From: Tetramitus jugosus
Lineage: Eukaryota > Heterolobosea > Eutetramitea > Acrasida > Vahlkampfiidae
Length of the DNA stretch: 64,000 bases
Direction of reading: 5' to 3'
NCBI GenBank assembly: GCA_937625935.1
Contig: OW569376.1
Span: forward strand, 372,001-436,000
Part shown: in pieces, positions 1-9,664 of the stretch
How the letters are laid out: every line of letters starts with the position of its first letter
How positions within the stretch are numbered: the first letter of the stretch is position 1
The notes under the pieces: generated by a model
The model's input: only the letters and a program-made list of their open reading frames with translations
What the model was told of the DNA's origin: nothing
Databases searched by the model: none
Translations under genes and position numbers: made by a program

Positions 1-824
1 GCTACGAACAGAGTGACTCTCAATGTTTCCATATCACTACCATAGTATCTCTGAACGAATTGGAACTCTAGATCCGAGTCGACAAACCACTGACTGAACC
101 AGTATTGATGATCCTTTGTTTGCATTGGTTTCTTTTGCGCTAAAGAACCTGTTTTAAAGGTTCCGGAGGTTGTTGAGGAGGCAGTTGGAGGAGAGACTTC
201 AAAAGACTGGATAATAGCAGGAATTTGAGAGTGTGGTTGAATCAATAGACTTGTTGCATTCCCGCTCCCCCTTCTCTCCATAATAGACTGCTTAGCATCG
301 GGACTGTTAACACGAGTCCCCTGGTGGTGGTGTTGAATCGCCCCATCGGTACTTTGAGCTCGTAATAAAGCACTGCCAAGTCGGTCCTTGACGTCCACAT
401 TCTCCTGCAAAAAACTTGTGAAAATATTGTTCTCTCCTGGCGATGTTTGTCGCGAAAAATGTTGACGCAAAGCGCGCAAGGCTGGTTGACTGACCACTGG
501 CGGAGCAGAGAAAGTTCCTGAACCAAATGTAACTGCCGTGTATGGACTGTGAACAATGGTTGGAGTTGTGGAAGTACTGGAAGCAGTCCTGCTTGATTCA
601 GGTGTGTGAACTGAGATGCTGAGATTGCGAGGCAGTGAAGCACGTCTCTTGATCCACTTGCGATTCGTGGAGAGACCTATTCGCTTTGGAACTTTTAATG
701 AGCCAGAACGTTTCTGCTCTGGTTCTTCCACCTCACCGTTGTTTAATTGTAAATTGTGCTCGCTGCCGTGATTGACGTTCGATGAATCCTCGTCTAATAA
801 CGGTTGATACTTCATTTCCTGCAT
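1..824 (-). CDS. N-terminal part of a large protein, cut by window edge
   Basis: The minus strand stays open from an ATG at 824-822 (a second in-frame ATG is at 815) to base 1, about 274 codons, with an in-frame TAA just upstream of 824. The visible part is hydrophilic and rich in Ser, Thr, Gln and Pro, with basic patches (KRIGLSTNRKWIKRRASLPR), as expected of a cytosolic N-terminal tail. The last 38 residues change character: an aromatic segment (QYWFSQWFVDSDLEFQFVQR) leads into the hydrophobic start TLRVTLFVA at the edge. That looks like the approach to a first membrane helix, as in multi-TM signalling proteins such as nucleotide cyclases, but no diagnostic domain is inside the window, so no function is assigned. 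Confidence 0.7.
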   Translation of the reverse strand, partial: MQEMKYQPLLDEDSSNVNHGSEHNLQLNNGEVEEPEQKRSGSLKVPKRIGLSTNRKWIKRRASLPRNLSISVHTPESSRTASSTSTTPTIVHSPYTAVTFGSGTFSAPPVVSQPALRALRQHFSRQTSPGENNIFTSFLQENVDVKDRLGSALLRAQSTDGAIQHHHQGTRVNSPDAKQSIMERRGSGNATSLLIQPHSQIPAIIQSFEVSPPTASSTTSGTFKTGSLAQKKPMQTKDHQYWFSQWFVDSDLEFQFVQRYYGSDMETLRVTLFV

Positions 825-1177
825 ATTTTGTTAAATCTTCTTGTTCTTCATTTACACTTTTCTGTGAATTTGCTGATATCAAGAGATGGTAATTTGAACA
901 CATTTCCCTTGTACAACACGTTGTGTTTACCATGTTTTTTTATATATAAAATATATAAAAAAACATGCGCCCAAAATACTTTGCTCCAGAGATCACAGAA
1001 TGTCCAAAAACACATCGGATTGTTTGTCGTTCGTTAAGCATCGAAGGAGTTCCTCAGGTATACACTTGCAATATATGGTAGGAGTGATAAATAATTAAAG
1101 TTTACAATATTGTAAATGACAATGTAGAAATTTGTACAAAATAAAACAACACGAAGGGAAACTGGGCAAGGAGCAGA
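825..1177. other. intergenic spacer
   Basis: This lies between the start of the truncated gene and the stop of the TPR gene, both on the minus strand. It holds an AT-rich stretch around 935-965 with a short self-complementary TATATAAAATATATAAA region that could serve as promoter for the truncated gene. I see no gene in it. Confidence 0.5.
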
Positions 1178-2872
1178 TTAATCACCACGAGCCAAAACAC
1201 CTTGTTGAATACTCTTCTGAATACACAAATATCTTGTCAATTGCGTTTGGTATCTCTCATCTCCCAGTTGCAACAGAAGATCAATTTTACAACTAACCAA
1301 CTGTTTGATCCCTTCGTGATCCGAGCCAACTCTCTTCATTCCATGATCGAGCACGCCTAATGCCTCATGAGTTTGATTGTTGTGAAAGAAATGATAGGCA
1401 ATAGCCGTGTAAGGATAGTAGTAATGAGGGAATCGTCTCATTAGATCAATGTAGGACTTGTGAGCCCTGTCATAATATCCCATCGAGTATTCACTGTCTG
1501 CCTGCTCTGTCAATAGAGTCATAATCAAGTCCATGTTCTTCACATGGCGCAACAGACATTCCAAATCCTTTTCGGCCTCCTCATATCTATTCATCACTGA
1601 AAAAACGTCTCTGCGGTGCAAGTACACGACATAGAGCGAAGGAAACAGTGTGATCGCTCGACCATAACTGCTCAAAGCTCTATCCAGCTCATTCAATTTA
1701 TGAAAACATCGACCAATCTTAAACAAACAAAGACTGTCCCAATATTCATGCACTATCTTGATATCCTTTGGATGGTTACACACACTTTTGGCCATCTTAA
1801 ACATGTGAATTGCGTCATAATGTCTGTCGTATTCATACATTGCGACACCCATGTGATAATATGCAACCATTGCATTCAATCGATGATTTTTGCAGTGGTC
1901 AATCGCCTTCTGATAGAAAGACATGGCAGCCTTCAAGTTCTTCTCTAGTTCACACGAGTAACCAAACAATACCAATGACCAATACTCTAATAACCTCAAC
2001 GAAACATGAATGCAATCATTTTTCAGCAACTTGAGATCTGTTGTTTGTTGTTTTCCTTGTTTTTCTCGCTGTTGTTGTTCATTCAAATGATGATCATCAT
2101 TCTCTGACTCTTCTTGTTGTTCAGACAAAATGTGCTTGTCTTTGCTTGACATTGACTGAATATCACCATGCACAGAATCCAAGCAATCACACACTGAACG
2201 AATCGCCAAACGACAAAATTGTTTGCTCTTCATCTCATCGTGATTGGAATGGAGATAGAATAGACTTGCCTTGTACAGTGCCTTGTAGTATTGACCGTGA
2301 GAAGCAATGAGAACTTGGTTGATGAGTAGAGCTGATTCATTGAATTGATTGGAAGCGAGATAAATGTCAGACCAGAGGAGAGTCAGATCCCAGCGGTGAT
2401 CATGTTGATGATCATGCTGCTGATCTCGTTGTTGTTGTTGTTGTTGGGAGTGATGACTCTTTTTTTTCTTCTTTTTGTGGTGGTTGTTGGGTGATGATGA
2501 TTTTTTGGATGTAGCTACGCCATCACTATCGTCACAGTGGTGATCATTAGCTTCAAGTGAAGAAGAACTTGGTTGGAATTGTGGTGGTGCTGCTGCGGCA
2601 GAAGAACCTAAAAACTGCTGTTGTTCTTGTTCTTGATCAATTTCATCAGAGCTTTGGAGTGAAGCTGTCTGCGCAGCAGCTGTAAGTGGGCTTTGATTTT
2701 TGGCGCCAAAAAAATGGCGCGAATCTGAAGTTTGAGGGCTATCACGACTCATGGGTGCAGTGATAGGTGGTTGTGCATTATTAATAATGGCAGGGAAAGT
2801 ATCGTTGTGTATTACATGAAATTGATATGGTATTTGTGTGTTGGTGAATGGTTGATGTTCAATCGTTTTCAT
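1178..2872 (-). CDS. TPR-repeat protein
   Basis: The ATG at 2872 is preferred. An in-frame ATG at 2911 would add 13 residues but would leave almost no room for the promoter shared with the divergent neighbour. The product is about 564 residues. The first ~150 are low complexity (Gln, Ser, Ala runs and a Lys/His cluster). From about residue 155 the protein is helical with TPR-like pairs, for example blocks beginning LKAAMSFYQKAIDHC, AYYHMGVAMYEYDRHYDAIH, LFKIGRCFHKLNELDRALSS and YRRAHK-type helices near the C-terminus. A Gln/Glu/His-rich insert interrupts the array. TPR arrays act as protein-binding scaffolds. The layout recalls anaphase-promoting-complex or ciliary TPR subunits, but no family-specific signature is visible, so the partner is unknown. 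Confidence 0.8.
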   Translation of the reverse strand: MKTIEHQPFTNTQIPYQFHVIHNDTFPAIINNAQPPITAPMSRDSPQTSDSRHFFGAKNQSPLTAAAQTASLQSSDEIDQEQEQQQFLGSSAAAAPPQFQPSSSSLEANDHHCDDSDGVATSKKSSSPNNHHKKKKKKSHHSQQQQQQRDQQHDHQHDHRWDLTLLWSDIYLASNQFNESALLINQVLIASHGQYYKALYKASLFYLHSNHDEMKSKQFCRLAIRSVCDCLDSVHGDIQSMSSKDKHILSEQQEESENDDHHLNEQQQREKQGKQQTTDLKLLKNDCIHVSLRLLEYWSLVLFGYSCELEKNLKAAMSFYQKAIDHCKNHRLNAMVAYYHMGVAMYEYDRHYDAIHMFKMAKSVCNHPKDIKIVHEYWDSLCLFKIGRCFHKLNELDRALSSYGRAITLFPSLYVVYLHRRDVFSVMNRYEEAEKDLECLLRHVKNMDLIMTLLTEQADSEYSMGYYDRAHKSYIDLMRRFPHYYYPYTAIAYHFFHNNQTHEALGVLDHGMKRVGSDHEGIKQLVSCKIDLLLQLGDERYQTQLTRYLCIQKSIQQGVLARGD

Positions 2873-3003
2873 GAGCTGTTTCCGAAACAAAACAACAAAA
2901 AACACATCCAAAACAACAAAAAGCTTTGTTCTTCTCTGGAAATAATTTTATTTCCTCCTCAGTTCAATTTCAATTTTGCCTTCAATCGGAAAAAATCACG
3001 AAC
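2873..3003. promoter_or_regulatory. divergent promoter region
   Basis: About 130 bases separate the preferred starts of two head-to-head genes, so both promoters must lie here. The stretch is AC-rich on one side (5'-leader-like AACAACAAAAA runs) and pyrimidine-rich on the other. I could not pick out a core element. Confidence 0.45.
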
Positions 3004-4881
3004 ATGCGGAGGAATTCTTCAACCTCCTGGATGATACTATCTGATCGGCAGGAGGAGTATGGTTGCTGCTGTGTTTTGGCTCAAATTCTTGCTCTTTATT
3101 TGGTCAAGTTCAAGTCTAGTTGTCGAGTGACTGCTGTTCAATTGTACTGTAGTGGACTCGAATACAGTGAAGCGGAGGATCAGATCGTTTTGCTCAGTGA
3201 GCCCATGATCCGCATGCTACAGGAACTGGGTCAATGGTCCAAATTGGAACCGTGTTGTTTGCATGTGAGTCGAGTGTTCGATTCACGGCGGATTCACTCT
3301 TTACAGGATATATTGCTGTATACGGTGGCAAGATCTGACTTGTATAATGTGTTGTCTGAAGAGTGGAAGACATGTGTGGAAGGTGGCGCCATTGAAGTTG
3401 TGAATCTGGATGTGTTTAGTCTGAGTTCACTCGAGTTGGTTGATCAACAACAACAGAGTGTTGAGTTTAGGTATAACTCTGTGGGAGAACAAGACCAGGA
3501 ACAAAGCGCAGTGATTCACTCTGATTTTGTCGCTTGTTTCTCTGTGCTGATCAGCATTTATAATACGATTGGAAAATGTACGAGTGCGAACCGGTTTGGA
3601 CTAGATCGTTTCTATGAACAATTCTATGTTGAATGGATGCCCTGTTTCACATCTAGTTTTATTGCTTCGAACGAACATGTTTGGAATCCAACGACCCTTA
3701 ATAGGGAAGATCAACGAGATGAACAATTTGAATTATTGGATAACACGAGTGATGATAATCTGGGAACTGTTCACACAAATGCAGTATCTGTCGCATCAAC
3801 TATTGTTGATCCAAATAGAGAGTTCATATCGAACATTATTCTTCAACCATCGAGTGAAATGGAGGATAATTCTCAACAATTAGTACCGCTAACGAATGGA
3901 AGCGCTATTTCGGATCGGCCTGGCTTATTTTCTTCTTTTAAGCCACGGATGTTAAGCGATAATGTAGACTATAGTCATCAAGAAGTGATACACTCAAATA
4001 TTTATATCTCAAGTGGAACAGATAACTCAAATGGTACGTTTATACCTCTAACCAAGCAGAGAAATGGAGCTATTGTCATATCTAAGAATCACGATGATCA
4101 TGTTGCAAATATGTCCTCTTTGTTCTCGTCAGAACTCTCATTGTTCTATCAGGGAACACTAAAAGCGAAATCTATGACCAAACAAATGGCAGATATAAAA
4201 TGCCAGAGAAGATATCAACAGCCAGCTAATGTGTTCTGTCTAACAGAATGCAGATATGGTAGCTCGCTGCATCCAATTATTCGATTTCATTGCTACTCCC
4301 ACGAACTCTACTGTTTCTTAAATGAGATTATCGATCGAATCTCAACAGATGAAAGACAACACGATCTAACACAATATGTGATGCAATTTGAGAAGGATAT
4401 GGAATCCTTTTACTCTTCGGCAAAGCAATTTACAAAAGTCTCAATTGAGACTTCCTGGTCAGATAAGGTCAAGAATAACACTTCTCAACTGTTCAAATCA
4501 TTGATTTCCTGGACTACAAGCAACTACTTGAAGAATGCCAACTCTATAGTTTCCAATGTTTTAAGTAACAGCAATGTAGATTTCGTGTCAATACTGCAAA
4601 CAACAAACGTATGGTATGATCAACACCATCATGAGCAGAAACTTAAGAAGCATATGGAAGTTGCAACTCAACCGACACCTGACCATACGCTACTATATCA
4701 ATACAATCCAGCAACAACTTCAATGACCGACACAAAGGCCTTGCGAGACACTGAAAAACTCCCCAGCATTGTACCCAGTCAGCCAAGGCCCAAAAAACCG
4801 AAATCTACTCATGGTTCCTTGCAAAGAGAACCACAATCCAGACGAATTGAAATCTTCCTCAACCAAATCTTTCCAAAATGA
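3004..4881 (+). CDS. unrecognised protein, about 625 residues
   Basis: The ATG at 3004 (MRRNSSTSW) is chosen because the in-frame ATG at 2926 would start only 15 bases from the neighbour's longer form. The N-terminal ~170 residues look like a folded domain, with hydrophobic helices (YGCCCVLAQILALYLVKFKS) and many cysteines. The middle (about 250-400) is polar, rich in Asn, Ser and Gln and probably disordered. A second helical block follows (about 420-540, including LHPIIRFHCYSHELYCFLNE), then a Pro/Lys-rich tail. There is no signal peptide or membrane segment. I recognise no domain. It is divergently transcribed from the TPR gene, which may mean co-expression but nothing more. Confidence 0.75.
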   Translation: MRRNSSTSWMILSDRQEEYGCCCVLAQILALYLVKFKSSCRVTAVQLYCSGLEYSEAEDQIVLLSEPMIRMLQELGQWSKLEPCCLHVSRVFDSRRIHSLQDILLYTVARSDLYNVLSEEWKTCVEGGAIEVVNLDVFSLSSLELVDQQQQSVEFRYNSVGEQDQEQSAVIHSDFVACFSVLISIYNTIGKCTSANRFGLDRFYEQFYVEWMPCFTSSFIASNEHVWNPTTLNREDQRDEQFELLDNTSDDNLGTVHTNAVSVASTIVDPNREFISNIILQPSSEMEDNSQQLVPLTNGSAISDRPGLFSSFKPRMLSDNVDYSHQEVIHSNIYISSGTDNSNGTFIPLTKQRNGAIVISKNHDDHVANMSSLFSSELSLFYQGTLKAKSMTKQMADIKCQRRYQQPANVFCLTECRYGSSLHPIIRFHCYSHELYCFLNEIIDRISTDERQHDLTQYVMQFEKDMESFYSSAKQFTKVSIETSWSDKVKNNTSQLFKSLISWTTSNYLKNANSIVSNVLSNSNVDFVSILQTTNVWYDQHHHEQKLKKHMEVATQPTPDHTLLYQYNPATTSMTDTKALRDTEKLPSIVPSQPRPKKPKSTHGSLQREPQSRRIEIFLNQIFPK

Positions 4882-5002
4882 TACATGTCTGGCTCAGCAA
4901 CATCCCCTTTCATGTTTCACAAAAATTTAATATTTTATTCTAATAATCTTTACTATTTATCGGTTCGAAACAAATAATCTCACAACAGACAATTGCTTCT
5001 TC

Positions 5003-5650
5003 TTAAGCCAATTTCTTTTGCTTGAAGAATGACTTCAAGTGAGTCACTTGCCATGCACCACAGGCCAACAACACAAAACTCATCAAGAATCCAAAGTAAA
5101 ACACTCTGCGATCAATGCTGTCAGATGTCTCCCTGAATCTCTCTTCTCTCGATTTGAAATAGGACTGATCGGACTGAATATATGAAATCTTGTCCTTCAA
5201 CTTCTCCAACAATCCATTAATGTTCTCCAATCGATCCTTTGACTCCAATTTTTCATAATGCTTTGCATCATCATCAATATCGACTCTAATTTCCATCTTT
5301 GTTTCACTCTCTCTTGCCAAATAGGCTTGGAAACACACTTCATACACTCCATTCACTTGACTCAAGCTCTTGAATGGCACAACAGCGTCCCAATGCTCCA
5401 AATTCTTTTGAAGCATGACATTGCCGAATGGATCAGACACTTCGACCTTTAATTGAACATTTTTTGGGTCTGTTTTCATGAGAGGTAGCTTGTAGCCCAC
5501 AATGACTTGAGTGTTCTCATTGAGGTCTTCCATGAAGCACTGTGCTCGCCCTGAAGACAGTTTGACAAAGAGACATGAACTGTATTGTAGGAGGGTAGCC
5601 AGGATGACGAGAAGAAGGAGTGTTGATTTGATGCTGGAGTTGTTGTACAT
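5003..5650 (-). CDS. p24/emp24 (GOLD-domain) cargo receptor
   Basis: This is a type I membrane protein of the early secretory pathway that helps load cargo into COPII and COPI vesicles. The start is the ATG at 5650, followed directly by a signal peptide (STLLLLVILATLLQYSSC); the longer frame upstream is 5' leader. The 215-residue protein has the p24 order: signal peptide, GOLD beta domain with its two cysteines (AQCFMED and YEVCFQAY), a coiled coil (about 130-185), one membrane helix near the C-terminus, and a short cytosolic tail ending FFKQKKLA. That tail holds both known sorting signals of the family: a di-phenylalanine for COPII and a KKxx motif for COPI retrieval. Length is typical. The gene is head-to-head with the CUE gene. 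Confidence 0.93.
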   Translation of the reverse strand: MYNNSSIKSTLLLLVILATLLQYSSCLFVKLSSGRAQCFMEDLNENTQVIVGYKLPLMKTDPKNVQLKVEVSDPFGNVMLQKNLEHWDAVVPFKSLSQVNGVYEVCFQAYLARESETKMEIRVDIDDDAKHYEKLESKDRLENINGLLEKLKDKISYIQSDQSYFKSREERFRETSDSIDRRVFYFGFLMSFVLLACGAWQVTHLKSFFKQKKLA

Positions 5651-6070
5651 TTTTTTTGCAGTTGTTCTTGTTTTTGTTTTGCTATGATGATTGCAATTTT
5701 TTTTTCGATGAAGGTTTCTCCGCTGTGAACGTGTCAAAGACAATTGGCTTCGAACATGAGGCACAAAAGGTCGAAACTGAGCAAAACTCCATAACTCAAC
5801 TGGAGTTTGTATCCAATGACCAACCAATGAACAAACTTCTCAAGCAACAAAGAACTCTGATGACAACAACTGAACTTCTGCTGAACATTCCCGCACTATG
5901 GCATTTTCGCGGCCAAATTCAAATGTCCTACTGGCCGATTATCCTTTTTTTAGCTCAGAAAACAAACGAAAAAGCAAACACAGGAGCTTTTCCAATCAAG
6001 CAAAGCAAAAAACACATTCGCATCATCAACCTGACGCAACAACAACAACAACCATCACAAAAATACAAAA
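5651..6070. promoter_or_regulatory. divergent promoter of p24 and CUE genes
   Basis: This 420-base divergent spacer carries TTTTCGCGGCC at 5903-5913, an E2F-like box that recurs in other promoters here (23971, 43675, 54182). Both ends carry poly-T or CAACAACAA leaders next to the start codons. An open frame on the plus strand lacks an ATG and is judged non-coding. Confidence 0.5.
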
Positions 6071-6847
6071 ATGAGCAACAACAACAACAATAAACTCTCA
6101 CTCAACAGTGCCATGGAAACCCTTCAATCCATGTTTCCTGACTTTGATCAAGAAACCATTAAAAAAACACTGTACAAGACCAATGGTCACATGGAACGAA
6201 CGATTGAACACTTGTTGAACTTGCAAGAATCAAACATGAATCATCACAATTATGACACTACATCATCACCCATGTCTCCTCACATTCCACCACCTTCTAC
6301 TACTACTACAGCTACTACAGTTCGAACAACAACAACAACAACAACAACAGCTAATAATAAATCAACAAAATTGAGACATAATTTACCATCATCTTTCCTT
6401 CGATACAATGACAGTGATGACGATGATGAAAATGAATCAACTAATAATACTAATAGTAATAACAAGAATAGAGGTGGTAATAAATCTCAATTACAAGAGA
6501 TGAATGATGAGGCGTATGCGAGAGAACTACAGAGAAAAATGATGATGGAAGAAGCTTTTCATCGAACACCAAACACACCATCTTCACGCACTACTACTAC
6601 TACGACTACTACAAGTGCTGCAACAGGTGCACAAAAAGTACAAGGTGCAAAAACAACAAAGGAATCCATGAGAGGATTCGGAGTGAACAATCGACCTGTT
6701 TCTTCCAGTTTCAGTGATCGAATGAGAAGAAAATTGGCAGATTTCAAGGACAAGATAACCAGTAGAGATCAACAACAAGCGCAAAATCGAACAAGGAATC
6801 GGGGTGATGATGATGAGGATCTCTGGGATCAGGAAGATAATTTATAA
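6071..6847 (+). CDS. CUE-domain ubiquitin-binding protein
   Basis: The 258-residue protein starts with five Asn, then a CUE domain at about residues 12-52. The family's MFP motif is present (LQSMFPDFDQETIKKTLYKT), as is the second half with its terminal leucine pair (RTIEHLLNLQ). CUE domains bind mono-ubiquitin and link proteins to endocytic sorting or degradation. The rest is Thr/Ser/Asn/Asp low complexity, except a helix around MNDEAYARELQRKMMMEEAF, a pattern (EEAYARELQ) seen in other ubiquitin-binding adaptor proteins. A basic region near the C-terminus (FSDRMRRKLADFKDK) precedes an acidic end. There is no membrane segment. Confidence 0.85.
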   Translation: MSNNNNNKLSLNSAMETLQSMFPDFDQETIKKTLYKTNGHMERTIEHLLNLQESNMNHHNYDTTSSPMSPHIPPPSTTTTATTVRTTTTTTTTANNKSTKLRHNLPSSFLRYNDSDDDDENESTNNTNSNNKNRGGNKSQLQEMNDEAYARELQRKMMMEEAFHRTPNTPSSRTTTTTTTTSAATGAQKVQGAKTTKESMRGFGVNNRPVSSSFSDRMRRKLADFKDKITSRDQQQAQNRTRNRGDDDEDLWDQEDNL

Positions 6848-7063
6848 GTTGGTTTGTTACCTCTTGTCCTTTGTAAAATAAAAAAGAAGAGTAGAACATT
6901 AAAATGTGAACCTATCCCTAACTTTTATTGAGCAAATACACTTTGTAGTTGTGCTGTTTTATTTGCTATTAGAGATCTACTTCCAATTGGCAGGATGGAT
7001 ATTTGGCAACCCCTTATGGAGATTCCCTGAATTTCTTCGTAAAGGCCTGTTTTTGAATCGTAC

Positions 7064-7528
7064 ATGTTCAACAGCGCTCTCCGCAATCTCTCGACTACGG
7101 TTTTCTCGCTGGCCGTTCAAAGGTCCAAGCTCAAAGAGGTAACAATCTCAAGATCCACTTCCAGAATGAGAAGTGGGTTAAACCAACATTAGAGTTTGAT
7201 ATTCAGAAGAAAGAAAAGTAAAAAGAACTTCGAAGGCTACATGGCTTCATTATTGGATAAACCACTCAGCAAGATCAACCTTATTCAGCACATAGAAGGC
7301 AAAGGTAGAAGTCGGAGGAAAGACCTGGGTCTTTACGAACACAAGAACAACAAGAAGCGTCTATGGAACCGATTGAGGTCCAAGCTACCCTCTTGTTCTC
7401 GAACAGTTATTGTAAAGCAGAGACAAGAACCACAAACTCTTAGTCCTGATGAAGAGGAACTCTTGTTCCTACATAGCAAAATGCCCCCGATTCGGAGAGT
7501 GGAATCCATAAAGATCATGACATCGTGA
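7064..7528 (+). CDS. small basic protein, probable two-exon gene, possibly mitochondrial
   Basis: Model: exon 1 7064-7138, intron 7139-7192 (54 bases, donor GTAACA, acceptor CATTAG), exon 2 7193-7528, phase 0 throughout, about 136 residues. Exon 1 gives MFNSALRNLSTTVFSLAVQR, with no acidic residue, alternating Arg/Ser and hydrophobics, which is typical of a mitochondrial presequence. Exon 2 is strongly basic (FRRKKSKKNFEGY, GKGRSRRKDLG, NNKKRLWNRLRSK), as in organellar ribosomal proteins. The donor is weaker than others in this window. In another frame 7070-7220 reads ...QRGNNLKIHFQNEKWVKPTL, faintly like ribosomal bL28, so the true splice pattern is uncertain. The exon 2 reading frame itself is convincing. 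Confidence 0.4.
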
Positions 7529-7546
7529 TTATAATAAACAGATTAT

Positions 7547-9664
7547 TTACTCAATAATAACGAGAGGGGAGGAGGCAGGCGCATTCAGATTCAAATCATT
7601 ATCGGCCATGGTATCAAGAATGTGGAAGCTCTCTTGAGGAGGAGGTACTGTGTCTGTGTCTGGCGATCCAAGTCTTTCTCTTCTCGCGAGACACGTTCCT
7701 GTGATACCAGTCTTGTATTGACTATTCCTCTGTGTGAAGATGGCCTCTAATATCGGTGGCGTTATGGTTCCTTTCATGTCTACAAACGTACAAACACTGA
7801 ATCGGGTTACATTGGCAAACACCCGCTCTATCAATACACCGCACAACATTGTTGCTCGCTTGCAGGAGCTCTTTGCTGGCACCGACTCCAATTCAACACT
7901 CTTTTTAAGAATGACATACGAGTCCATGTCCTTGACAACCGATGTAGCAAGGACACAGTCCCTTGACTTGAAAGGGAAAGGCAGCATGTAGACATTGTGT
8001 GTCACAGCAGAGACAAGCCGTCTCGTATTATGAATAATTCTCGAGTTGTACTCTATGAATTTCATTTCTTTCAATGTGGAGTCACATTGATGCGCGTACT
8101 GTTGATCTATGAACGAGTGAAATACTTCGTCCATATCGAACGGAATGAGACAAGTCTCCTTGAATTTGGGGAATGATCTTTCCCTCTTTTCATCTTCAGT
8201 ATACTGAAACATGAATTTGCTCTTGTAAATCTCACTGTCCCTCTTTTTTGTTGCCCCGTCCAAGAGCTTCCACAGAGAACTGTCCGTAATTTGTTTCTTC
8301 ATTGACTCAAAATCCTCCTGTTTAAAGTAAGGATCATGCTTGTTGATTACAAGCTTGGTATCATAGTCCTCTGTAGCTGTATCCGAGTGAAGTTCCTGTA
8401 AAATCTCGAACAAGCTCATTGATGCAGTTCGTTGTAAACTTGGAGCGGCATCGTCAGTTCTTTGGTCAATGTTCTTCATGTGAGCTTGTAGCAAAAACGA
8501 TCCACCACCACTGGTCGTAGTAGGACTACCTGTCGTCGTATTGGTGTTCGTGATAGAACTCTCTTCGTCCTCCTCTTCATCATAATCCTCTTCATTTTCA
8601 TCACCATTACCACTTCCACCGTTATTCATCATCATGACAGACATCATCGAGTCCATGGACGTGGACGACGAACTAGAGTCCGCATGCTTGGGTCGTATCT
8701 GATACACTCTCATAAATTCCTCCTGGGACAATAGTCCGCCTTCAGTTGCCCCGCTGTAACTCATCTTTTCTTGGAAAAAGCGCTGAAATGTGGCGTGGTC
8801 CAAAAAACGCGGGAACACACCTTCTTTCAAGCCCAAGAACACGGCAAAGTAAACGCTGTCAAACAGGGAGCTAGAGACGGTGTTAGATGTCTTGCAAGCT
8901 TTCACCTTTCGTAACGTTTCTTCTCTCATGACATTTGCAATATTCAACTCCATGTCACTCTCAGTCTTAATAAATGTGTTGCATATCGATTTGGCGCATT
9001 GATACTTTTCTTCAAACGAATACGGTACATTGCCACCACCGCTACTATTGTTGCTGCTATTCATTCGCTCAAACTCTGTAATCTTCTCCAAAAATAACAT
9101 TGGCTCCAAATTGAATGTCAGTTCGAGATAATTCTTGAACTGTAGTTTCATGGACGTGTCTTGTTGATTGTTCCACATGGATTCGAACGAAAAATCATAA
9201 TTTTTCACCTCGTAGCTCTTGTTGATTGCTGCACTACTACTATTATTCGTACTGTTTCGATTCGTATTATTTCCGTTATTACTATTATTATTATTGTTAT
9301 TCGCAGTAGGTGATAGTGGAACTCTGGGTGTAGCACCATGAGTCGAACGATAGAGCACAAATGATGGAGAAGGAAGCATCATTGATGATGATGACGGAGA
9401 ATCATCACCACTGTTGCTAATACCACTGGAGAAGGGAAGTCTAGGAGATAGGAATGAGAGTCTAGGTAATCGATGAGTCTTTGTCTGTGTTTGTTGAGGA
9501 GGTTGTGTGAGATGAGCTTCGGATTGTGACCTCTTTTTACTGATCCAGTTGGAATCAGTTGTTGTTGAAGGAGACCCATCAGACAAATTATTATTATTAT
9601 TACTATTGTTGTTGTTGTTGTTGTTGTTGGAGGGGTGAGGTGAAGAGGAGCGATTGGATGGCAT
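7547..9664 (-). CDS. RGS-START domain fusion protein
   Basis: This 705-residue protein has three parts. Residues 1-150 are Asn/Ser/Gln-rich. About 155-302 form an RGS (regulator of G-protein signalling) box: it opens FSFESMWNNQQDTSMKLQFK, continues LELTFNLEPMLFLEKITEFE and ends FPRFLDHATFQRFFQEKM. RGS domains speed GTP hydrolysis by G-alpha. After an acidic low-complexity linker (about 355-380), residues ~440-660 form a START-type lipid-binding domain (SLWKLLDGATKKRDSEIYKS ... MLPFPFKSRDCVLATSVVKD ... RFSVCTFVDMKGTITPPI). START domains hold a lipid in a closed cavity. It may therefore couple lipid sensing to G-protein shut-off; that is inference. There is no membrane helix. The stop lies 18 bases from the convergent neighbour's stop. 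Confidence 0.85.
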   Translation of the reverse strand: MPSNRSSSPHPSNNNNNNNNSNNNNNLSDGSPSTTTDSNWISKKRSQSEAHLTQPPQQTQTKTHRLPRLSFLSPRLPFSSGISNSGDDSPSSSSMMLPSPSFVLYRSTHGATPRVPLSPTANNNNNNSNNGNNTNRNSTNNSSSAAINKSYEVKNYDFSFESMWNNQQDTSMKLQFKNYLELTFNLEPMLFLEKITEFERMNSSNNSSGGGNVPYSFEEKYQCAKSICNTFIKTESDMELNIANVMREETLRKVKACKTSNTVSSSLFDSVYFAVFLGLKEGVFPRFLDHATFQRFFQEKMSYSGATEGGLLSQEEFMRVYQIRPKHADSSSSSTSMDSMMSVMMMNNGGSGNGDENEEDYDEEEDEESSITNTNTTTGSPTTTSGGGSFLLQAHMKNIDQRTDDAAPSLQRTASMSLFEILQELHSDTATEDYDTKLVINKHDPYFKQEDFESMKKQITDSSLWKLLDGATKKRDSEIYKSKFMFQYTEDEKRERSFPKFKETCLIPFDMDEVFHSFIDQQYAHQCDSTLKEMKFIEYNSRIIHNTRRLVSAVTHNVYMLPFPFKSRDCVLATSVVKDMDSYVILKKSVELESVPAKSSCKRATMLCGVLIERVFANVTRFSVCTFVDMKGTITPPILEAIFTQRNSQYKTGITGTCLARRERLGSPDTDTVPPPQESFHILDTMADNDLNLNAPASSPLVIIE

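Noticed and set aside
242-643. 133-codon minus-strand ORF near the left edge
   Set aside because: It lies inside the longer open frame 1-824 in a different phase; that frame has protein-like composition and a proper ATG.
5656-6093. Plus-strand ORF overlapping the p24/CUE divergent spacer
   Set aside because: It has no ATG start, overlaps the p24 start and CUE start in other frames, and looks like leader sequence.
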